A stretch of 64,000 nucleotides of DNA from Rhizobium sp. (GTDB lineage: Bacteria; Pseudomonadota; Gammaproteobacteria; Burkholderiales; Thiobacillaceae). The notes below the pieces were generated by a model. The model did no database searches and had not been told where the DNA came from. It worked only from the letters and a program-made list of their open reading frames with translations. Each line of letters opens with the position of its first letter. Within the stretch, counting starts at the first letter, position 1. Shown in pieces: positions 27,981 to 40,500 of the stretch. Location: the NCBI GenBank assembly GCA_019459285.1, contig JAIBEL010000052.1, forward strand, positions 60,306 to 124,305. Direction: 5' to 3'. The position numbers were made by a program, and so were the translations under genes.

Positions 27981-28892
27981 ATGAACGAAGCTGAATTCAA
28001 AGACTTGATCGAAGACTCCCCGTTTGCCGGCAGTCCGGTCAAACCCATCATGCTGGCAGAGAACGCGGAGTTGAAATTCCGTTGCCATCGCGAAGTCAAG
28101 TGCTGGAACGCCTGCTGTAGCAACATCGACATTCCGCTGACACCCTACGACATCCTGCGCCTGAAAAAGCGCCTGGACATGTCGTCTGGCGAGTTTCTCA
28201 ATCAGTATTCGGTGCCGTTCGAGATGGACAAGGACGGCATGCCCGGCGTCAAGCTGAAGCCGATCGAAGGCGGCACCGCCTGCCAGTTCATGACCCCGGA
28301 AGGCTGCGGCGTCTACGAAGACCGTCCGACCGCCTGCCGCTACTATCCGGTCGCCTTGCTGACGATGCGCCGCTCGGATGAATATATCGATCGCAGCGCC
28401 TACGCAATGGTGAGAGAACCGCATTGTCTTGGCCATCTCGAAGACAAGACGCAGACCATCGAGCAATATCGTGCCGAACAGGGTGTGGCCGAATACGACG
28501 AGAAGGCGCATGCCTGGCGGCAACTGGTGGTCAAACGCAAATCTGCCGGCCCCGCTATCGGCAAGCCCACCCCCATTTCCAACCAGCTGTTTTTCATGGC
28601 GAGCTACGATGTCGACCGCTTCCGGGCCTTCGTTATGAGCCCAAGCTTCAACGACACCTACGACATCCCGGTCGACGTCATGGCGCTGCTGATCGCCGAC
28701 GACGAGGCCCTGCTCGACTTCGGCCTGAATTTCCTGCGCCACACCCTGTTCGGCGAAAAATTCGTCGACGAGCGGCCGGACGCCTACGAAAAGCGCCTGG
28801 CACGCCGCCGTGCCCTGGCCGAGCAGCAGAAAGAGGCTGAGTTCCAGCAGAAGATGGCGCTGGAGGACGACAAATACTCGGGCGAGCACTGA
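27981..28892 (+). CDS. YkgJ-type CxxxCxxCC cysteine-cluster protein
   Basis: 303 residues. Cysteine cluster in CHREVKCWNACC (about 35-46) and a second group CQFMTPEGCGVYEDRPTACRYYP (from about 99) fit the YkgJ family of proteins thought to hold zinc or an Fe-S cluster. The remainder (about 150-303) is helical and charged at the end. It sits immediately after aprA, separated by a terminator and a spacer. Because of this place it may help mature or serve the Fe-S enzyme AprBA; this is inference from context. Confidence 0.8.
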   Translation: MNEAEFKDLIEDSPFAGSPVKPIMLAENAELKFRCHREVKCWNACCSNIDIPLTPYDILRLKKRLDMSSGEFLNQYSVPFEMDKDGMPGVKLKPIEGGTACQFMTPEGCGVYEDRPTACRYYPVALLTMRRSDEYIDRSAYAMVREPHCLGHLEDKTQTIEQYRAEQGVAEYDEKAHAWRQLVVKRKSAGPAIGKPTPISNQLFFMASYDVDRFRAFVMSPSFNDTYDIPVDVMALLIADDEALLDFGLNFLRHTLFGEKFVDERPDAYEKRLARRRALAEQQKEAEFQQKMALEDDKYSGEH

Positions 28893-28900
28893 TTCCACCG

Positions 28901-29377
28901 ATGCGAAGCCTGATTGGACTGACAGGGATGCTCGTACTGGTGCTCGCTTCCCACGCGGAAGCCGCCACGCTCAACAAATGCATCGATGCCAAGGGTGAGA
29001 TCACGTATTCCAACCTCCCCTGCCACAATGCCCGGGAAGTCCGTACCGTCGAAATCGATCCCCCTCCGCAGCCCGACCCTGTACAAGCGCAGCCTGCTCC
29101 GCCAGCTATTGTTCCGACGGCCCAGCCTGCCGCACCCAAGTCGAAGTCCTCTCCCAAGGAACCTGCCCCGATTCGCCTCGAAACCCGACGCGCCAGCGCG
29201 CCCTCGCCCTCACGGGCATCGGCAAGCAAATGCGACGCACTGACCAACAAGCTTGGGCAAGTGTTCGACAAGATGGACCAGGCACGTCGCAAAGGGTATA
29301 CGCAGAAACAAATGGATGCGTGGAACCTGCAAGTCAAAGAGCTCGAACGCAAAAAACAGCTGTCCGGCTGCTTCTGA
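28901..29377 (+). CDS. DUF4124 periplasmic protein
   Basis: 158 residues. Signal peptide (about 1-22, cleavage after SHAEA), a short DUF4124 core with two cysteines ([16 protein letters not shown], about 26-41), a Pro/Ala-rich linker, and a basic helical end with a second Cys pair. Function unknown; members are often seen near cell-envelope genes. It starts 8 nt after the YkgJ-type gene and ends 14 nt before cbbQ. Confidence 0.78.
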   Translation: MRSLIGLTGMLVLVLASHAEAATLNKCIDAKGEITYSNLPCHNAREVRTVEIDPPPQPDPVQAQPAPPAIVPTAQPAAPKSKSSPKEPAPIRLETRRASAPSPSRASASKCDALTNKLGQVFDKMDQARRKGYTQKQMDAWNLQVKELERKKQLSGCF

Positions 29378-29391
29378 AAGCCCCTCCGACC

Positions 29392-30204
29392 ATGAATGCC
29401 CGCACCCTCGACCCCGCCCACCACCTCATCGAAAACGAGCCCTATTACGAGGCCGTCGGGGAGGAAATCCAGCTGTTCGAGGCCGCCTACCGGCAACAGA
29501 TACCGGTACTGTTGAAAGGCCCCACCGGCTGCGGCAAAACGCGCTTCATGGAGCATATGGCATGGCGGTTGAAGCGTCCGCTCATCACAGTCTCGTGCCA
29601 CGATGACCTCACCGCCTCCGACCTGGTCGGCCGCTACCTGGTCAAAGGCGGTGAAACCGTATGGGTCGACGGTCCACTCACCCGCGCGGTACGTTGCGGC
29701 GGCATCTGCTACCTGGATGAAATCGTCGAGGCACGCAAGGACACCATGGTGGTGATCCATCCACTGGCCGACGACCGCCGCACCCTGCCAATGGAAAAAC
29801 TCGGGCAGGTCGTCGAAGCACCCCCCGAGTTCTGCCTGGCGATTTCCTACAATCCCGGCTATCAGAGCGTGCTGAAGGACCTCAAGCAATCGACTCGGCA
29901 GCGCTTCGTCGCGCTCGAATTCGACTACCCGTCGGCCGCGCTCGAACGGCGCATCGTCGCCAGCGAATCCGGCGTATCCGACGTCATCGCCGACAACCTC
30001 GTCCGTTTCGCGCAGATGACGCGCAATCTCAAGGGCAGCGGGCTTGAGGAAGGCGCATCCACGCGGCTGCTGGTGCATGCCGGCAAGCTGATCGCCGACG
30101 GCGTGAGCCCGGTCACCGCCTGCAAAGCCGCCGTCGCCCAGGCGGTCACCGACGACGCCGACATGCTCAAAGCGATCCAGGAGCTGTCCTCCTCCATCTT
30201 CTGA
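29392..30204 (+). CDS. cbbQ: CbbQ/NirQ/NorQ-family MoxR AAA+ ATPase
   Basis: 270 residues. Walker A GPTGCGKT (about 44-51), Walker B YLDEI near 107-111, and a MoxR-type C-terminal lid. With the VWA protein encoded one base overlap downstream it forms a CbbQ-CbbO type complex, which remodels inhibited Rubisco in chemoautotrophs; the homologous NorQ/NorD pair acts on nitric oxide reductase. Rubisco genes are not in the window, so the target is inferred. The ATG at 29392 gives the standard length; the frame is open further upstream but inside the DUF4124 gene. Confidence 0.85.
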   Translation: MNARTLDPAHHLIENEPYYEAVGEEIQLFEAAYRQQIPVLLKGPTGCGKTRFMEHMAWRLKRPLITVSCHDDLTASDLVGRYLVKGGETVWVDGPLTRAVRCGGICYLDEIVEARKDTMVVIHPLADDRRTLPMEKLGQVVEAPPEFCLAISYNPGYQSVLKDLKQSTRQRFVALEFDYPSAALERRIVASESGVSDVIADNLVRFAQMTRNLKGSGLEEGASTRLLVHAGKLIADGVSPVTACKAAVAQAVTDDADMLKAIQELSSSIF

Positions 30205-32320
30205 TGGCACAGCAACGACTGACCACAGCCGAGATGGAGGCCAGCCTCCACATCTGGCTGGACACTGAATTCACCTATTTCAAGGTCGAGCAGCTCGCGG
30301 CCGAACTCGCCACGTTGACGCGCGACGAGCAGGATTTCATCCTCGGCTGGATACGCCGCATCGCGTCCACTCATATCACGCTAGCCTGGCAATTCGGCCG
30401 CCGCGCACCGGCCCTGCTGTCGCGCATGGAGCGGCGCCTGCTGGAGGCATGGGCAGTGCATACCTGCGATGTATTCGACCGCACGGGCCTGCAGACCGCC
30501 CTCCGGGTGATGGAGGAAGTCGACAGCTTCGACGAGACCCAGCACCGGAACGATGCGGCCGGCGCACTGTTCGATGATATCGCCTCCATCCTGGGGAATT
30601 TCGTCTGTGGCCTCTCGGGGCGACGCTTGCACATCGAGGAGGGCGACGCCGCGTGGACCGATGGCGAACGGATCGTATTGCCGCCGCTGATCGCCGCGTT
30701 GCCGGACCTCGACGACAACTTCCAGCTGGCCAAGATCACCGTCGCGCTGCTGTGGGCACAAACCCGTTACGGCACCTTGCGCGCCGACCTCGCAGGCATC
30801 GCTGCGAAATATGCCGATCCCGAGCGCGCGCTCGCCCGTCTGTATGCATTGGAAACCCTGCGCCTGAGCGCGCGCATTGGCCGCGAACTGCCCGGCCTGT
30901 ACCGGCAGATGCAGCGCCTGCGCGCACAGCTCGATCCTGCGTTGCCGCCGACCTGGCAGCGGTTCGAGGCCAGGCTTGCCGCCAACCAGGCCACGCTGGA
31001 CGACAGCCTGGCCCTGCTCGATGCTGCGTACGAGGATACCGACTGCCCGCAGTGGAGCGATCAGGGTTGCCTGCGTCCGGATGCCATTGCCGCCGCCCGC
31101 ACGGCCCGGCTGGACAAGGAGAAAGCGCGACTGCGCATCAAGCTGGCCGAACTGCTGGAGGAACATACGGCCGCGCAGCCCGATCCGCAGTCCGCCGCTG
31201 AAACACCGCCGGAGTTGAACGTGACGCCGCGCGATGAAAACGGCCTGCTCGACTTCGAAATCACCCTCGACGACGCCCCGATCGCGCCGCCCGACGGCGT
31301 CAAACAGCTGCTGACCTCGGTCTATCTCGATTTCGGCGAGATCCCGCCGGACTACCTGACCCCTGCAGGGGACGGCGAATACGACCCGAACCTCGTCTTC
31401 GACCAGCCCGAGGATCCCGATGCCGTGTGGCACGGCACCTACCACGAGAAGGGTGCCGAGCTGTATCCCGAATGGGACCACGGCCGCCAGCATTACCGCA
31501 AGAACTGGTGCGTCATGCGGGAAAAGACCGTCACCCCGGCCTACGATGACTTCTACCGCGACACGCTCGACAAATACGCCGGCGTGGTGAAGCACCTGCG
31601 CAGGAAATTCGAGGCGCTACGCGACGAGAACCGGATCGAGAAGCGGCAGGTCCAGGGCGACGAGATCGACCTCGATGCGTTGATCGAAGCCCTCGCCGAT
31701 GCGAAGGACGGCAGCGAAATGAGCGACCGCCTGTTCGTGCGCCTGCATCGTGCCGAACGCAACATCGCCGTGGCCTTCCTGGTCGACATGAGCGGCTCGA
31801 CCAAGGGCTGGATCAACGAGGCCGAGCGCGAAGCGCTGATCCTGCTGTGCGAGGCGCTGGAACTGCTGGGCGACCGATATGCGATCTACGGATTTTCCGG
31901 CACCACGCGCAAGCGCTGCGAACTGTTTCGCATCAAGACCTTCGACGAGCGCTACGACGGCGAGGTGAAGGCGCGCATCTCCGGCATCCGCCCGCAGGAA
32001 TACACCCGCATGGGCTTTGCGCTGCGCCACATGACCAAGCTGCTGAATCAGGTCGAGGCGAAAACCCGCGTACTGGTCACGCTCTCGGACGGCCGGCCGG
32101 ACGATTATTTCGACGTCTACCGCGGCCAGTACGGCGTCGAGGACACGCGCATGGCGCTGCTGGAGGCGGCACGCACCGGCATCCATCCCTTCTGCATCAC
32201 GCTCGATCGCGACGCACGCGACTACCTGCCGCACATGTACGGTGCGGCGCGTTACATCATTCTGGACGACGTGCGACAATTACCGGTGAAAGTCACCGAC
32301 ATCTACCGCCGCATCACGAC

Positions 32321-32324
<4 letters not shown>
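30204..32324 (+). CDS. cbbO: CbbO/NorD-type von Willebrand A domain protein
   Basis: 706 residues. A long helical N-terminal region (1-500) and a C-terminal VWA domain with MIDAS DMSGS (about 531-535), the Thr-containing YTRMGFALRH (about 597-606) and LSDGRPDDY. CbbO proteins use the MIDAS to bind Rubisco and recruit the CbbQ ring. Starts on the last base of the cbbQ stop. Annotation as NorD is the alternative; size and autotrophic setting favour CbbO. Confidence 0.82.
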
Positions 32325-33678
<1,354 letters not shown>

Positions 33679-33698
33679 CTAATTAACCTCGCACAAAC

Positions 33699-33730
33699 AA
33701 AAAAGCCCCATCCGGCGGACAGGGCTTTTT
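33699..33730 (-). terminator. Terminator between rpmA and obgE
   Basis: Minus strand AAAAAGCCC, a loop with a small TCC/GGA inner stem, GGGCTTTTTT. It lies 32 nt downstream of rpmA and 33 nt before obgE, so obgE expression is probably by read-through. Confidence 0.85.
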
Positions 33731-33761
33731 GGCGAACGAGTCGGACTCAGTTCAAATCGAC

Positions 33762-34025
33762 TCAGGCTGCGACCGGCTCGATGCGAACGACACGGCGACG
33801 GGCAGCGCCCTTGACCTCGAACTTGACCGTGCCGTCGGCCTTGGCGAACAGGGTGTGGTCCTTGCCGATGCCGACGTTGTCGCCGGGATGGAACTGGGTG
33901 CCGCGCTGACGCACGATGATGTTGCCAGCCAGAACCAGTTCGCCGCCGTAGCGCTTCACGCCCAGACGCTTCGATTCCGAATCGCGACCGTTACGCGAAC
34001 TGCCGCCTGCTTTCTTGTGTGCCAT
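33762..34025 (-). CDS. rpmA: 50S ribosomal protein L27
   Basis: 87 residues starting [20 protein letters not shown], the invariant L27 N-terminus whose tail reaches the peptidyl transferase centre. Twelve nt after rplU. Confidence 0.98.
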   Translation of the reverse strand: MAHKKAGGSSRNGRDSESKRLGVKRYGGELVLAGNIIVRQRGTQFHPGDNVGIGKDHTLFAKADGTVKFEVKGAARRRVVRIEPVAA

Positions 34026-34037
34026 GTTATGTGCTCC

Positions 34038-34349
34038 TTATGCGGTGATGCCGCCGATTTGCACTTCGGTGAAGTACTGGCGATGGCCCTGGCTCTTGCG
34101 ATAGTGCTTGCGGCGGCGCATCTTGAAAATCTTGATCTTGTCGCCACGTGCCTGGTTCAGCACCGTGGCCGTGACCGTGGCGCCGCGCAGCATGGGCGCG
34201 CCCATCTTGATGTCGGCGCCATCGCCCACCATCAGAACCTGGTCAAAGGTGATCTCGCTGCCGATCTCGGCCTCGAGCTTTTCGATTTTAAGTTTGTCGC
34301 CGGCGCTCACGCGGTATTGCTTGCCGCCGGTTTTGATGACTGCGTACAT
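34038..34349 (-). CDS. rplU: 50S ribosomal protein L21
   Basis: 103 residues starting [14 protein letters not shown], with the C-terminal [14 protein letters not shown] rRNA-binding segment. First gene of rplU-rpmA(-obgE). GGAGAC precedes the ATG, and a strong sigma-70 promoter lies 40-68 nt upstream. Confidence 0.98.
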   Translation of the reverse strand: MYAVIKTGGKQYRVSAGDKLKIEKLEAEIGSEITFDQVLMVGDGADIKMGAPMLRGATVTATVLNQARGDKIKIFKMRRRKHYRKSQGHRQYFTEVQIGGITA

Positions 34350-34388
34350 GGGGGGTCTCCAACCAATACGAACCCAGGAAAGCGCGAG

Positions 34389-34427
34389 ATTTTAGCGGCG
34401 AACCCCTGGCAAGTCAAACGATTTGAC
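34389..34427 (-). promoter_or_regulatory. Sigma-70 promoter of rplU with palindromic -35 region
   Basis: Minus strand TTGACT (34417-34412), a 17-bp spacer, TAAAAT (34394-34389). The -35 box lies in the 15-bp perfect palindrome GTCAAACGATTTGAC (34413-34427), whose other half gives a plus-strand TTGACG toward ispB. Confidence 0.8.
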
Positions 34428-34519
34428 GCGCGCCATGCATGATTATCCCAGCGCAAGCGATGAAAAACCACGGGCAGACTGCTACCATTGCAGGATTTCC
34501 CCAACAACCAGCCCCTATC

Positions 34520-35488
34520 GTGTCCCTGGAGAGCCTGCAATCCTTTCTGGCCGACGACATGCGTGCAGTCGATCATGTCATCCGCCAAAGCCTTTATTCC
34601 GACGTGGTGCTGATCCGCCAGGTTTCCGAGTACATCATCAACAGCGGCGGCAAACGCCTGCGGCCGGCCCTGGTCCTGCTGTCGGCCGGCTGTTTCAACT
34701 ATTCGGGGCGCGCGCACCACGAGCTCGCCGCAGTGGTGGAGTTCATCCACACCGCCACGCTGCTGCACGACGACGTCGTTGACGAATCCGAATTGCGACG
34801 CGGCCGCGAAACCGCCAATGCACTCTTCGGCAACGCCGCCAGCGTGCTGGTCGGCGATTTCCTATACTCGCGCGCCTTCCAGATGATGGTGGCGGTCGAC
34901 AACATGGAAGTCATGCGCATCCTGTCCGACGCCACCAACACCATCGCCGAAGGCGAAGTTCTGCAGTTGCTCAACTGCCACGACCCCGACATCGACGAAG
35001 AGAATTACCTGCGCGTCATCCGCTACAAGACCGCCAAGCTGTTCGAGGCCGCAGGCCGGCTGGGCGCCGTCATCGGCGGCGGAACCGAAGCGGAAAAAGA
35101 GGCGCTGGCACGCTACGGCATGCATCTGGGTACCGCATTCCAGCTGATCGACGACGTGCTGGACTACTCCGGCGATTTCCTCAAGACCGGCAAGAACATC
35201 GGCGACGATCTCGCCGAAGGCAAACCCACCCTGCCGCTGCTGTATGCGATGAAGCATGGCACGGCGGAACAGGCCGCCAGTATTCGCCAGGCAATCGAAC
35301 ATGGTGGACTGACCGAATTCCAGAGCGTGCTCGCTGCAATCAAGGACACGCGCGCCCTGTACTACACCCGCGAAGTCGCGCAGCAGGAAATTCAAACGGC
35401 AAATAATGCAATTTCTGCATTACCGGATTCAAAATCCAAATCAGCTTTGCTACAATTAGCGGCTTTCGCGGTTGACCGTAGTTTCTGA
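34520..35488 (+). CDS. ispB: Octaprenyl/polyprenyl diphosphate synthase
   Basis: 322 residues from GTG 34520; an ATG at 34439 would add 27 residues. The GTG start aligns with the E. coli IspB N-terminus, and TACCAT (34483-34488) may be a -10 box, which would exclude the longer form. Motifs: GGKRLRPALVLL, LLHDDVVDESELRRG (first Asp-rich) and QLIDDVLDYSGD (second). It makes the ubiquinone side chain. Divergent from rplU. Confidence 0.94.
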   Translation: MSLESLQSFLADDMRAVDHVIRQSLYSDVVLIRQVSEYIINSGGKRLRPALVLLSAGCFNYSGRAHHELAAVVEFIHTATLLHDDVVDESELRRGRETANALFGNAASVLVGDFLYSRAFQMMVAVDNMEVMRILSDATNTIAEGEVLQLLNCHDPDIDEENYLRVIRYKTAKLFEAAGRLGAVIGGGTEAEKEALARYGMHLGTAFQLIDDVLDYSGDFLKTGKNIGDDLAEGKPTLPLLYAMKHGTAEQAASIRQAIEHGGLTEFQSVLAAIKDTRALYYTREVAQQEIQTANNAISALPDSKSKSALLQLAAFAVDRSF

Positions 35489-35562
35489 CCGCGTAGTTTT
35501 TTGATTTCCCGGTAGTCTTCAAAAAGGGAACTGGACGCCAGTCCGGCACCCGCCATCTGCCT

Positions 35563-35642
<80 letters not shown>

Positions 35643-35860
35643 GTCATTCCATCCCCATGTTCGACTGGTACGCCAGCGTCTAAAGCCTGTATCGCCAGCC
35701 GGCGGAACCGGCTAACGCGCATCGCCCAATTCGGCTGACGGGACGTTCCCGTTCCAGTCTTCGCCCTGCAAAACAAAACGGGTATACACCCCTCCTGATA
35801 CCCACTGTGCTTCCTTCGAACCGTGGCATATTCGGCCCTTGCGCGCGTTCCGGCAGACAG

Positions 35861-35878
35861 GTAGACTGCCCAGTCTAC
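35861..35878. promoter_or_regulatory. TetR-type operator before the efflux operon
   Basis: GTAGACTGCCCAGTCTAC: perfect 7-bp arms with spacer GCCC, 16 nt upstream of the regulator start codon. Typical of a TetR dimer site that represses its own operon. Confidence 0.7.
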
Positions 35879-35894
35879 TTTTGTATGGATCGGC

Positions 35895-36497
35895 ATGTCT
35901 CCTGAGCTTGACCCGCCTCACGGCCCCCGCGAACGCTTGCTGGCCGCTGCCTGCGAAGCCTTCCGCGAAGAAGGCTACCAGGTCAGCATCGACCGCATCG
36001 CTGCCCGCGCGCAGGTCGCGCGGCAGACGCTGTACAACCACTTCCATAGCAAGGACGCGCTGTTCGGCGAAGTAGTGCGCCATTCCATCCAGTCGGTGTT
36101 GGTGACTCTGGATGGGGACGGCGACGTACGGGCCACGCTGCTGGCCTTTGGCGATGCCTATCGCGCACGCCTGTTGAACCCCGAGGGGCTCGCGATCTTT
36201 CGCACCATGGTGGCGGAGGCCCCGCGTTTTCCGGAACTGGCGAAGCAGTTCTTTCGCCAGGGCCCGTACACCACCCGCAAGCGCCTTGCCAAGTATCTGG
36301 CCCAGGCCATGGAGGCGGGCGAATTGCGAAAGGACGATCCCGATTTCGCCGCCGAGATGCTGACCGCCGCGCTGATCGATTTGGATCGCTTGCGTGGCCT
36401 CATTAATTTACAGACCGACTTGCTCAAGCCTACGAAAACGGCGCAGGTGGTGGATTGCTTCCTGCGCGCCTTTGCCCCTGAAAAGGACACACCATGA
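35895..36497 (+). CDS. TetR/AcrR repressor of the RND efflux operon
   Basis: 200 residues. HTH in the N-terminus (SIDRIAARAQVARQTLYNHF, about 30-49) and a ligand-binding C-terminal domain. It overlaps the adaptor gene by 4 nt, so it is the first gene of the efflux operon rather than divergent. The operator at 35861-35878 suggests that it represses itself and the pump. Confidence 0.93.
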   Translation: MSPELDPPHGPRERLLAAACEAFREEGYQVSIDRIAARAQVARQTLYNHFHSKDALFGEVVRHSIQSVLVTLDGDGDVRATLLAFGDAYRARLLNPEGLAIFRTMVAEAPRFPELAKQFFRQGPYTTRKRLAKYLAQAMEAGELRKDDPDFAAEMLTAALIDLDRLRGLINLQTDLLKPTKTAQVVDCFLRAFAPEKDTP

Positions 36498-37588
36498 AAC
36501 GCTTTGCTCTTCTTGTTGTTCTGCCGCTACTCGCCGCCTGCGGTCCCGATGGCAAGTCCGCGCCGGAGGCGGGCGGCCCGCCGGGGGGGATGCCGCCGCC
36601 GGAAGTGGTCGTGGTCCGGGTGGGAAGCAAGGCCGCCACGCTCACCCAGGAACTGCCGGGCCGCGTGGAGGCCGTGCGCACCGCGCAGGTCCGTGCCCGC
36701 GTCGAGGGCATCGTGGAAAAGCGCCTGTTCACGGAAGGCAGCGACGTGCGCGCCGGCCAACCGCTATTCCGGCTGGATGACCGCACCTACCGTACAGCCG
36801 CGCAGGCGGCGGAAGCCGATGTGGATGTGAAGCGGCTCAATCTGGCCCGTGTGGAGTCGCTCCTGCCCATCAAGGCGGTCAGTCAACAGGAAGTGGATCT
36901 GGCGCGTGCCGCACTGAAACAGTCCGAAGCCCAACTCGCGCGTGCCCGTCTCGATCTGGAGAACACCACGGTCCCCGCCCCCATCTCCGGCCACATCGGC
37001 CGCACCGTTGTGACCGAAGGTGCGCTGGTTGGTCGGAACGACGCCACCCTGCTCGCCACCATCGAGCAACTCGAGCCGGTCAACGTGTTGTTCACCCAGC
37101 CCAACGCCGATGTGTTGCGCCTGAAAAGCGCACTCGCCGCCGGCCAGCTGAAGGCAACGGACAGCCGCATCGTGGAACTCATTCTGGAAAACGGCCAGCC
37201 CTATCCCCACAAGGGCCGGCTCTTCTTCAGCGACATGAGCGTGGATCCCAGTACCGGCGCCGTCACGCTGAAAGCGGAATTCCCCAATCCGAAACGCCTG
37301 CTGCTGCCGGGTACCTTCGTGCGGGTACGGCTGCCCCAGGCTGTCGCGGAAAACGTGATCACCGTGCCGCAACGCGCGGTGATGTCCGGCCCCCAGGGCC
37401 AGTTCGTCCTGCTGGTGGGACCGGACAACAAGGTAATGCCGCGACCGGTGAAAGTCGGCGCCATGTCAGGGGCCGATTTCGTCGTCGAAGACGGTCTCAA
37501 AGACGGCGAGACCCTGATCGTTGACGGCGTACAGAAGGCCAAGCCGGGCTCGGTGGTGAAACCCGTCCTCCAGAAACAGGGCAGCTGA
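36494..37588 (+). CDS. RND efflux periplasmic adaptor (MexA/AcrA type)
   Basis: 364 residues. Lipoprotein signal with LLAAC (C16), barrel-sandwich halves around RARVEGIVEKRLF and PAPISGHIGR, a short helical hairpin between them, then beta-barrel and membrane-proximal domains. It joins the inner-membrane pump to the outer-membrane channel. Starts in a 4-nt overlap with the regulator; the pump gene begins one base after its stop. Confidence 0.95.
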   Translation: MKRFALLVVLPLLAACGPDGKSAPEAGGPPGGMPPPEVVVVRVGSKAATLTQELPGRVEAVRTAQVRARVEGIVEKRLFTEGSDVRAGQPLFRLDDRTYRTAAQAAEADVDVKRLNLARVESLLPIKAVSQQEVDLARAALKQSEAQLARARLDLENTTVPAPISGHIGRTVVTEGALVGRNDATLLATIEQLEPVNVLFTQPNADVLRLKSALAAGQLKATDSRIVELILENGQPYPHKGRLFFSDMSVDPSTGAVTLKAEFPNPKRLLLPGTFVRVRLPQAVAENVITVPQRAVMSGPQGQFVLLVGPDNKVMPRPVKVGAMSGADFVVEDGLKDGETLIVDGVQKAKPGSVVKPVLQKQGS

Positions 37589-37589
37589 C

Positions 37590-40500
37590 ATGGCACGCTT
37601 CTTCATCCACCGGCCCATCTTCGCCTGGGTCATTGCCATTCTTATCCTGCTGGTTGGGGGCATTGCGCTGAAAAACCTGCCGGTGGCGCAGTATCCCCCC
37701 GTGGCCGCGCCGCAGATTGCGTTCAACGTGACCTATCCCGGCGCCTCCGCCCAGGTGGTCGAGGACACGGTCATCAAGCTAATCGAGCAGCAGATGAACG
37801 GCATCGAGCACCTCCTCTACATGGAGGCATCGTCCGAGCTGGGCGCCGGCACGCTGACGCTGACCTTCGAGCCGGGCACCAACGTCGACATTTCCTCGGT
37901 GGAGGCACAGAACCGCTACAAGCGCGTCGAAGCACGCCTGCCGGAAGACGTGCGGCGGCTGGGCGTGCCGGTAACCAAGCCGCAGCGCAACTACCTGATG
38001 TTCGTCGCCATCTTCTCCAAGGACGGCAAACGCAACGCAACCGACCTCAGCAGCTACGCCGCCGCCAATGTGCTGGATCCCCTGCTGCGGGTCCCCGGCG
38101 TCGGTGAAGCCATCCTGTTCGGCAGCGAATACTCCATGCGCATCTGGCTCAAGCCCGAGCAGCTCACCGCGTACGGGCTCACCCCGGCGGACGTGAAGAC
38201 GGCCCTGCAGGCGCAAAACGTGCAGCTCGCCACCGGCGAACTGAACCAGGCACCGGCCTCGCCCGGTGCGCAGGTGAACGCGGTGATCGTGACGCGCGGC
38301 CGCCTCAAGACCCCCGAGGAATTCGGCAACGTCGTGGTGCGCGCCCTGCCCAACGGCGCCACCGTCAAGGTCAAGGACGTGGCACGCGTGGAACTCGGTG
38401 CCGAAAGCTACGATCGTTACGCCCGCATGAACGGCCAGCCGATCGCCGCCATCGCCATCCGTGTCGCGCCGGGCGCCAATGCGCTCGACGTCGCCAAATC
38501 GGTGAAATCGCGCATGACAGAACTCGCCCGCTTCTTCCCCCAGGGCGTCGACTGGGCGGTTCCCTACGATACCTCGCGCTTCGTGGAAATCTCGATTTTC
38601 GAGGTGGTGAAGACTCTCGGCGAGGCCATGATCCTGGTGTTCATCGTGATGTACGTGTTCCTGGGACACTGGCGCACCACGCTGATCCCGGCCGTCGTGG
38701 TGCCGGTGGCGCTGGCGGGTGCGACTGCAGGCCTGTATGCCTTCGGCTTCTCGATCAACGTACTGACCCTGTTCGCCATGGTGCTGGCGATCGGGGTGCT
38801 GGTGGATGACGCCATCGTGGTGGTGGAAAACGTCGAGCGCATCATGCGCGAGGAACGCCTGTCGCCGCTGGCCGCCACTGTCAAGGCGATGGACCAGATT
38901 CTCGGCGCGATCCTCGGCATCTCCGTGGTGCTGTCCGCGGTGTTCATGCCGATGCTGTTCTTCGGCGGCTCCGTCGGCGCCATCTATCGGCAGTTCGCCG
39001 CCACCCTGATTCTCACCATGGCGTTCTCGGTGCTGATGGCGCTGTCGCTCACGCCCGCCATGTGCGCAACGCTCCTCAAGCCGGGCGAAGCGGAAGAAGA
39101 CGAGAAACGCGGATTCAACCGCTTCTTCGGCAAGGTCACCACGCGCTATCACGGCCTCACGGCGCGCATTCTCGCCCGCAGTGGCCGCTGGATGGTGATC
39201 TATCTCGCCATCGTGATCGCCGCCGGCTGGCTGTTCGCCAAGCTGCCCGGCAGCTTCCTGCCGGACGAAGACCAGGGCTATTTCATCACCCTGGTGCAAC
39301 TGCCGGGCGGCGCCACCCAGGAACGCACGGTGAAGGTGCTTTCCCAGGTGGAACAGTTCTACCTGAAGCAACCGGAGGTGGAACGGGTCATCGGCGTGGT
39401 GGGCTTTTCCTTCTTCGGCCGCGGGCAGAATGCGGCGCTCGTCTTCACCCGGCTCAAGGACTGGGACGAACGCAAGGGGCCGGAGCATTCCGCACAGGGC
39501 GTCATCGGCCGGGCCATGGGGAATTTCATGCGCATCAAGGAAGCCGTGATCTTCGCGGTGAACCCGCCGCCTATCCCCGAACTGGGCGCCGTCGGCGGCT
39601 TCGATTTCCGCCTGCTGGACCGCTCCGGGCAAGGACGCGAAGCACTCATGGACGTGCGCAATATGGTGCTGGGCATGGCTGGCCAGGACAAGCGTCTGAC
39701 CGGCGTACGACCTGAAGGCCAGGAGCCCGGGCCCCAGGTCTTCCTCGACATCGACCGCGAGAAGGCCCAGGCGCTGCAGATCGACATGGCCAATCTCAAC
39801 GACACCCTGAGTTCGGCCATCGGCGTGTCCTACGTCAACGACTTCGTGCGCGATGGTCGCATTCTCCGCGTGCAGATGCAGGCGGATGCGGACCTGCGCA
39901 AGACGCCAGACGACCTGCTGAAACTGCCGATACGGAACCGCCTCGGCGATATCGTGCTGCTGGGAGAAATCGCGAAGCCCAAATGGATCGTGGGCCTGCC
40001 CAAGCTCGATCGCTACAACGGCAACCCCTCGATGAAAATCGCCGGCACGCCTGCGCCTGGACATTCCACCGGCGAGGCCATGCAGGCCATGGAGGAGATC
40101 GCCGCGAAACTGCCGCCAGGTTTCGGCTTCGCATGGTCGGGCACCTCCTTCGAGGAACGACTGGCCGGTGCCCAGGCGCCCATCCTCTTTGCCTTGTCGC
40201 TGCTGGTGGTGTTTCTCGCGCTGGCGGCGCTGTACGAGAGTTGGGCCATTCCCTTCTCGGTGATCCTGGTGGTGCCGCTGGGCATCCTCGGGGCCGTGCT
40301 GGCCGTCTACCTGCGCGGCCTGCCCAACGATGTGTTCTTCAAGGTCGGACTGATCGCCATCATCGGCCTGTCCGCCAAGAACGCCATCCTCATCATCGAG
40401 TTCGCCCGGCAGCTGCACGACGAGGGCATGGATCTCGTCTCAGCCACGCTGGAGGCGTGTCGCCTGCGCTTGCGGCCCATCCTCATGACCAGCTTCGCCT

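Noticed and set aside
37779..40418. 879-codon minus-strand frame opposite the RND pump gene
   Set aside because: Antisense shadow with low-complexity H/R/D/G composition.
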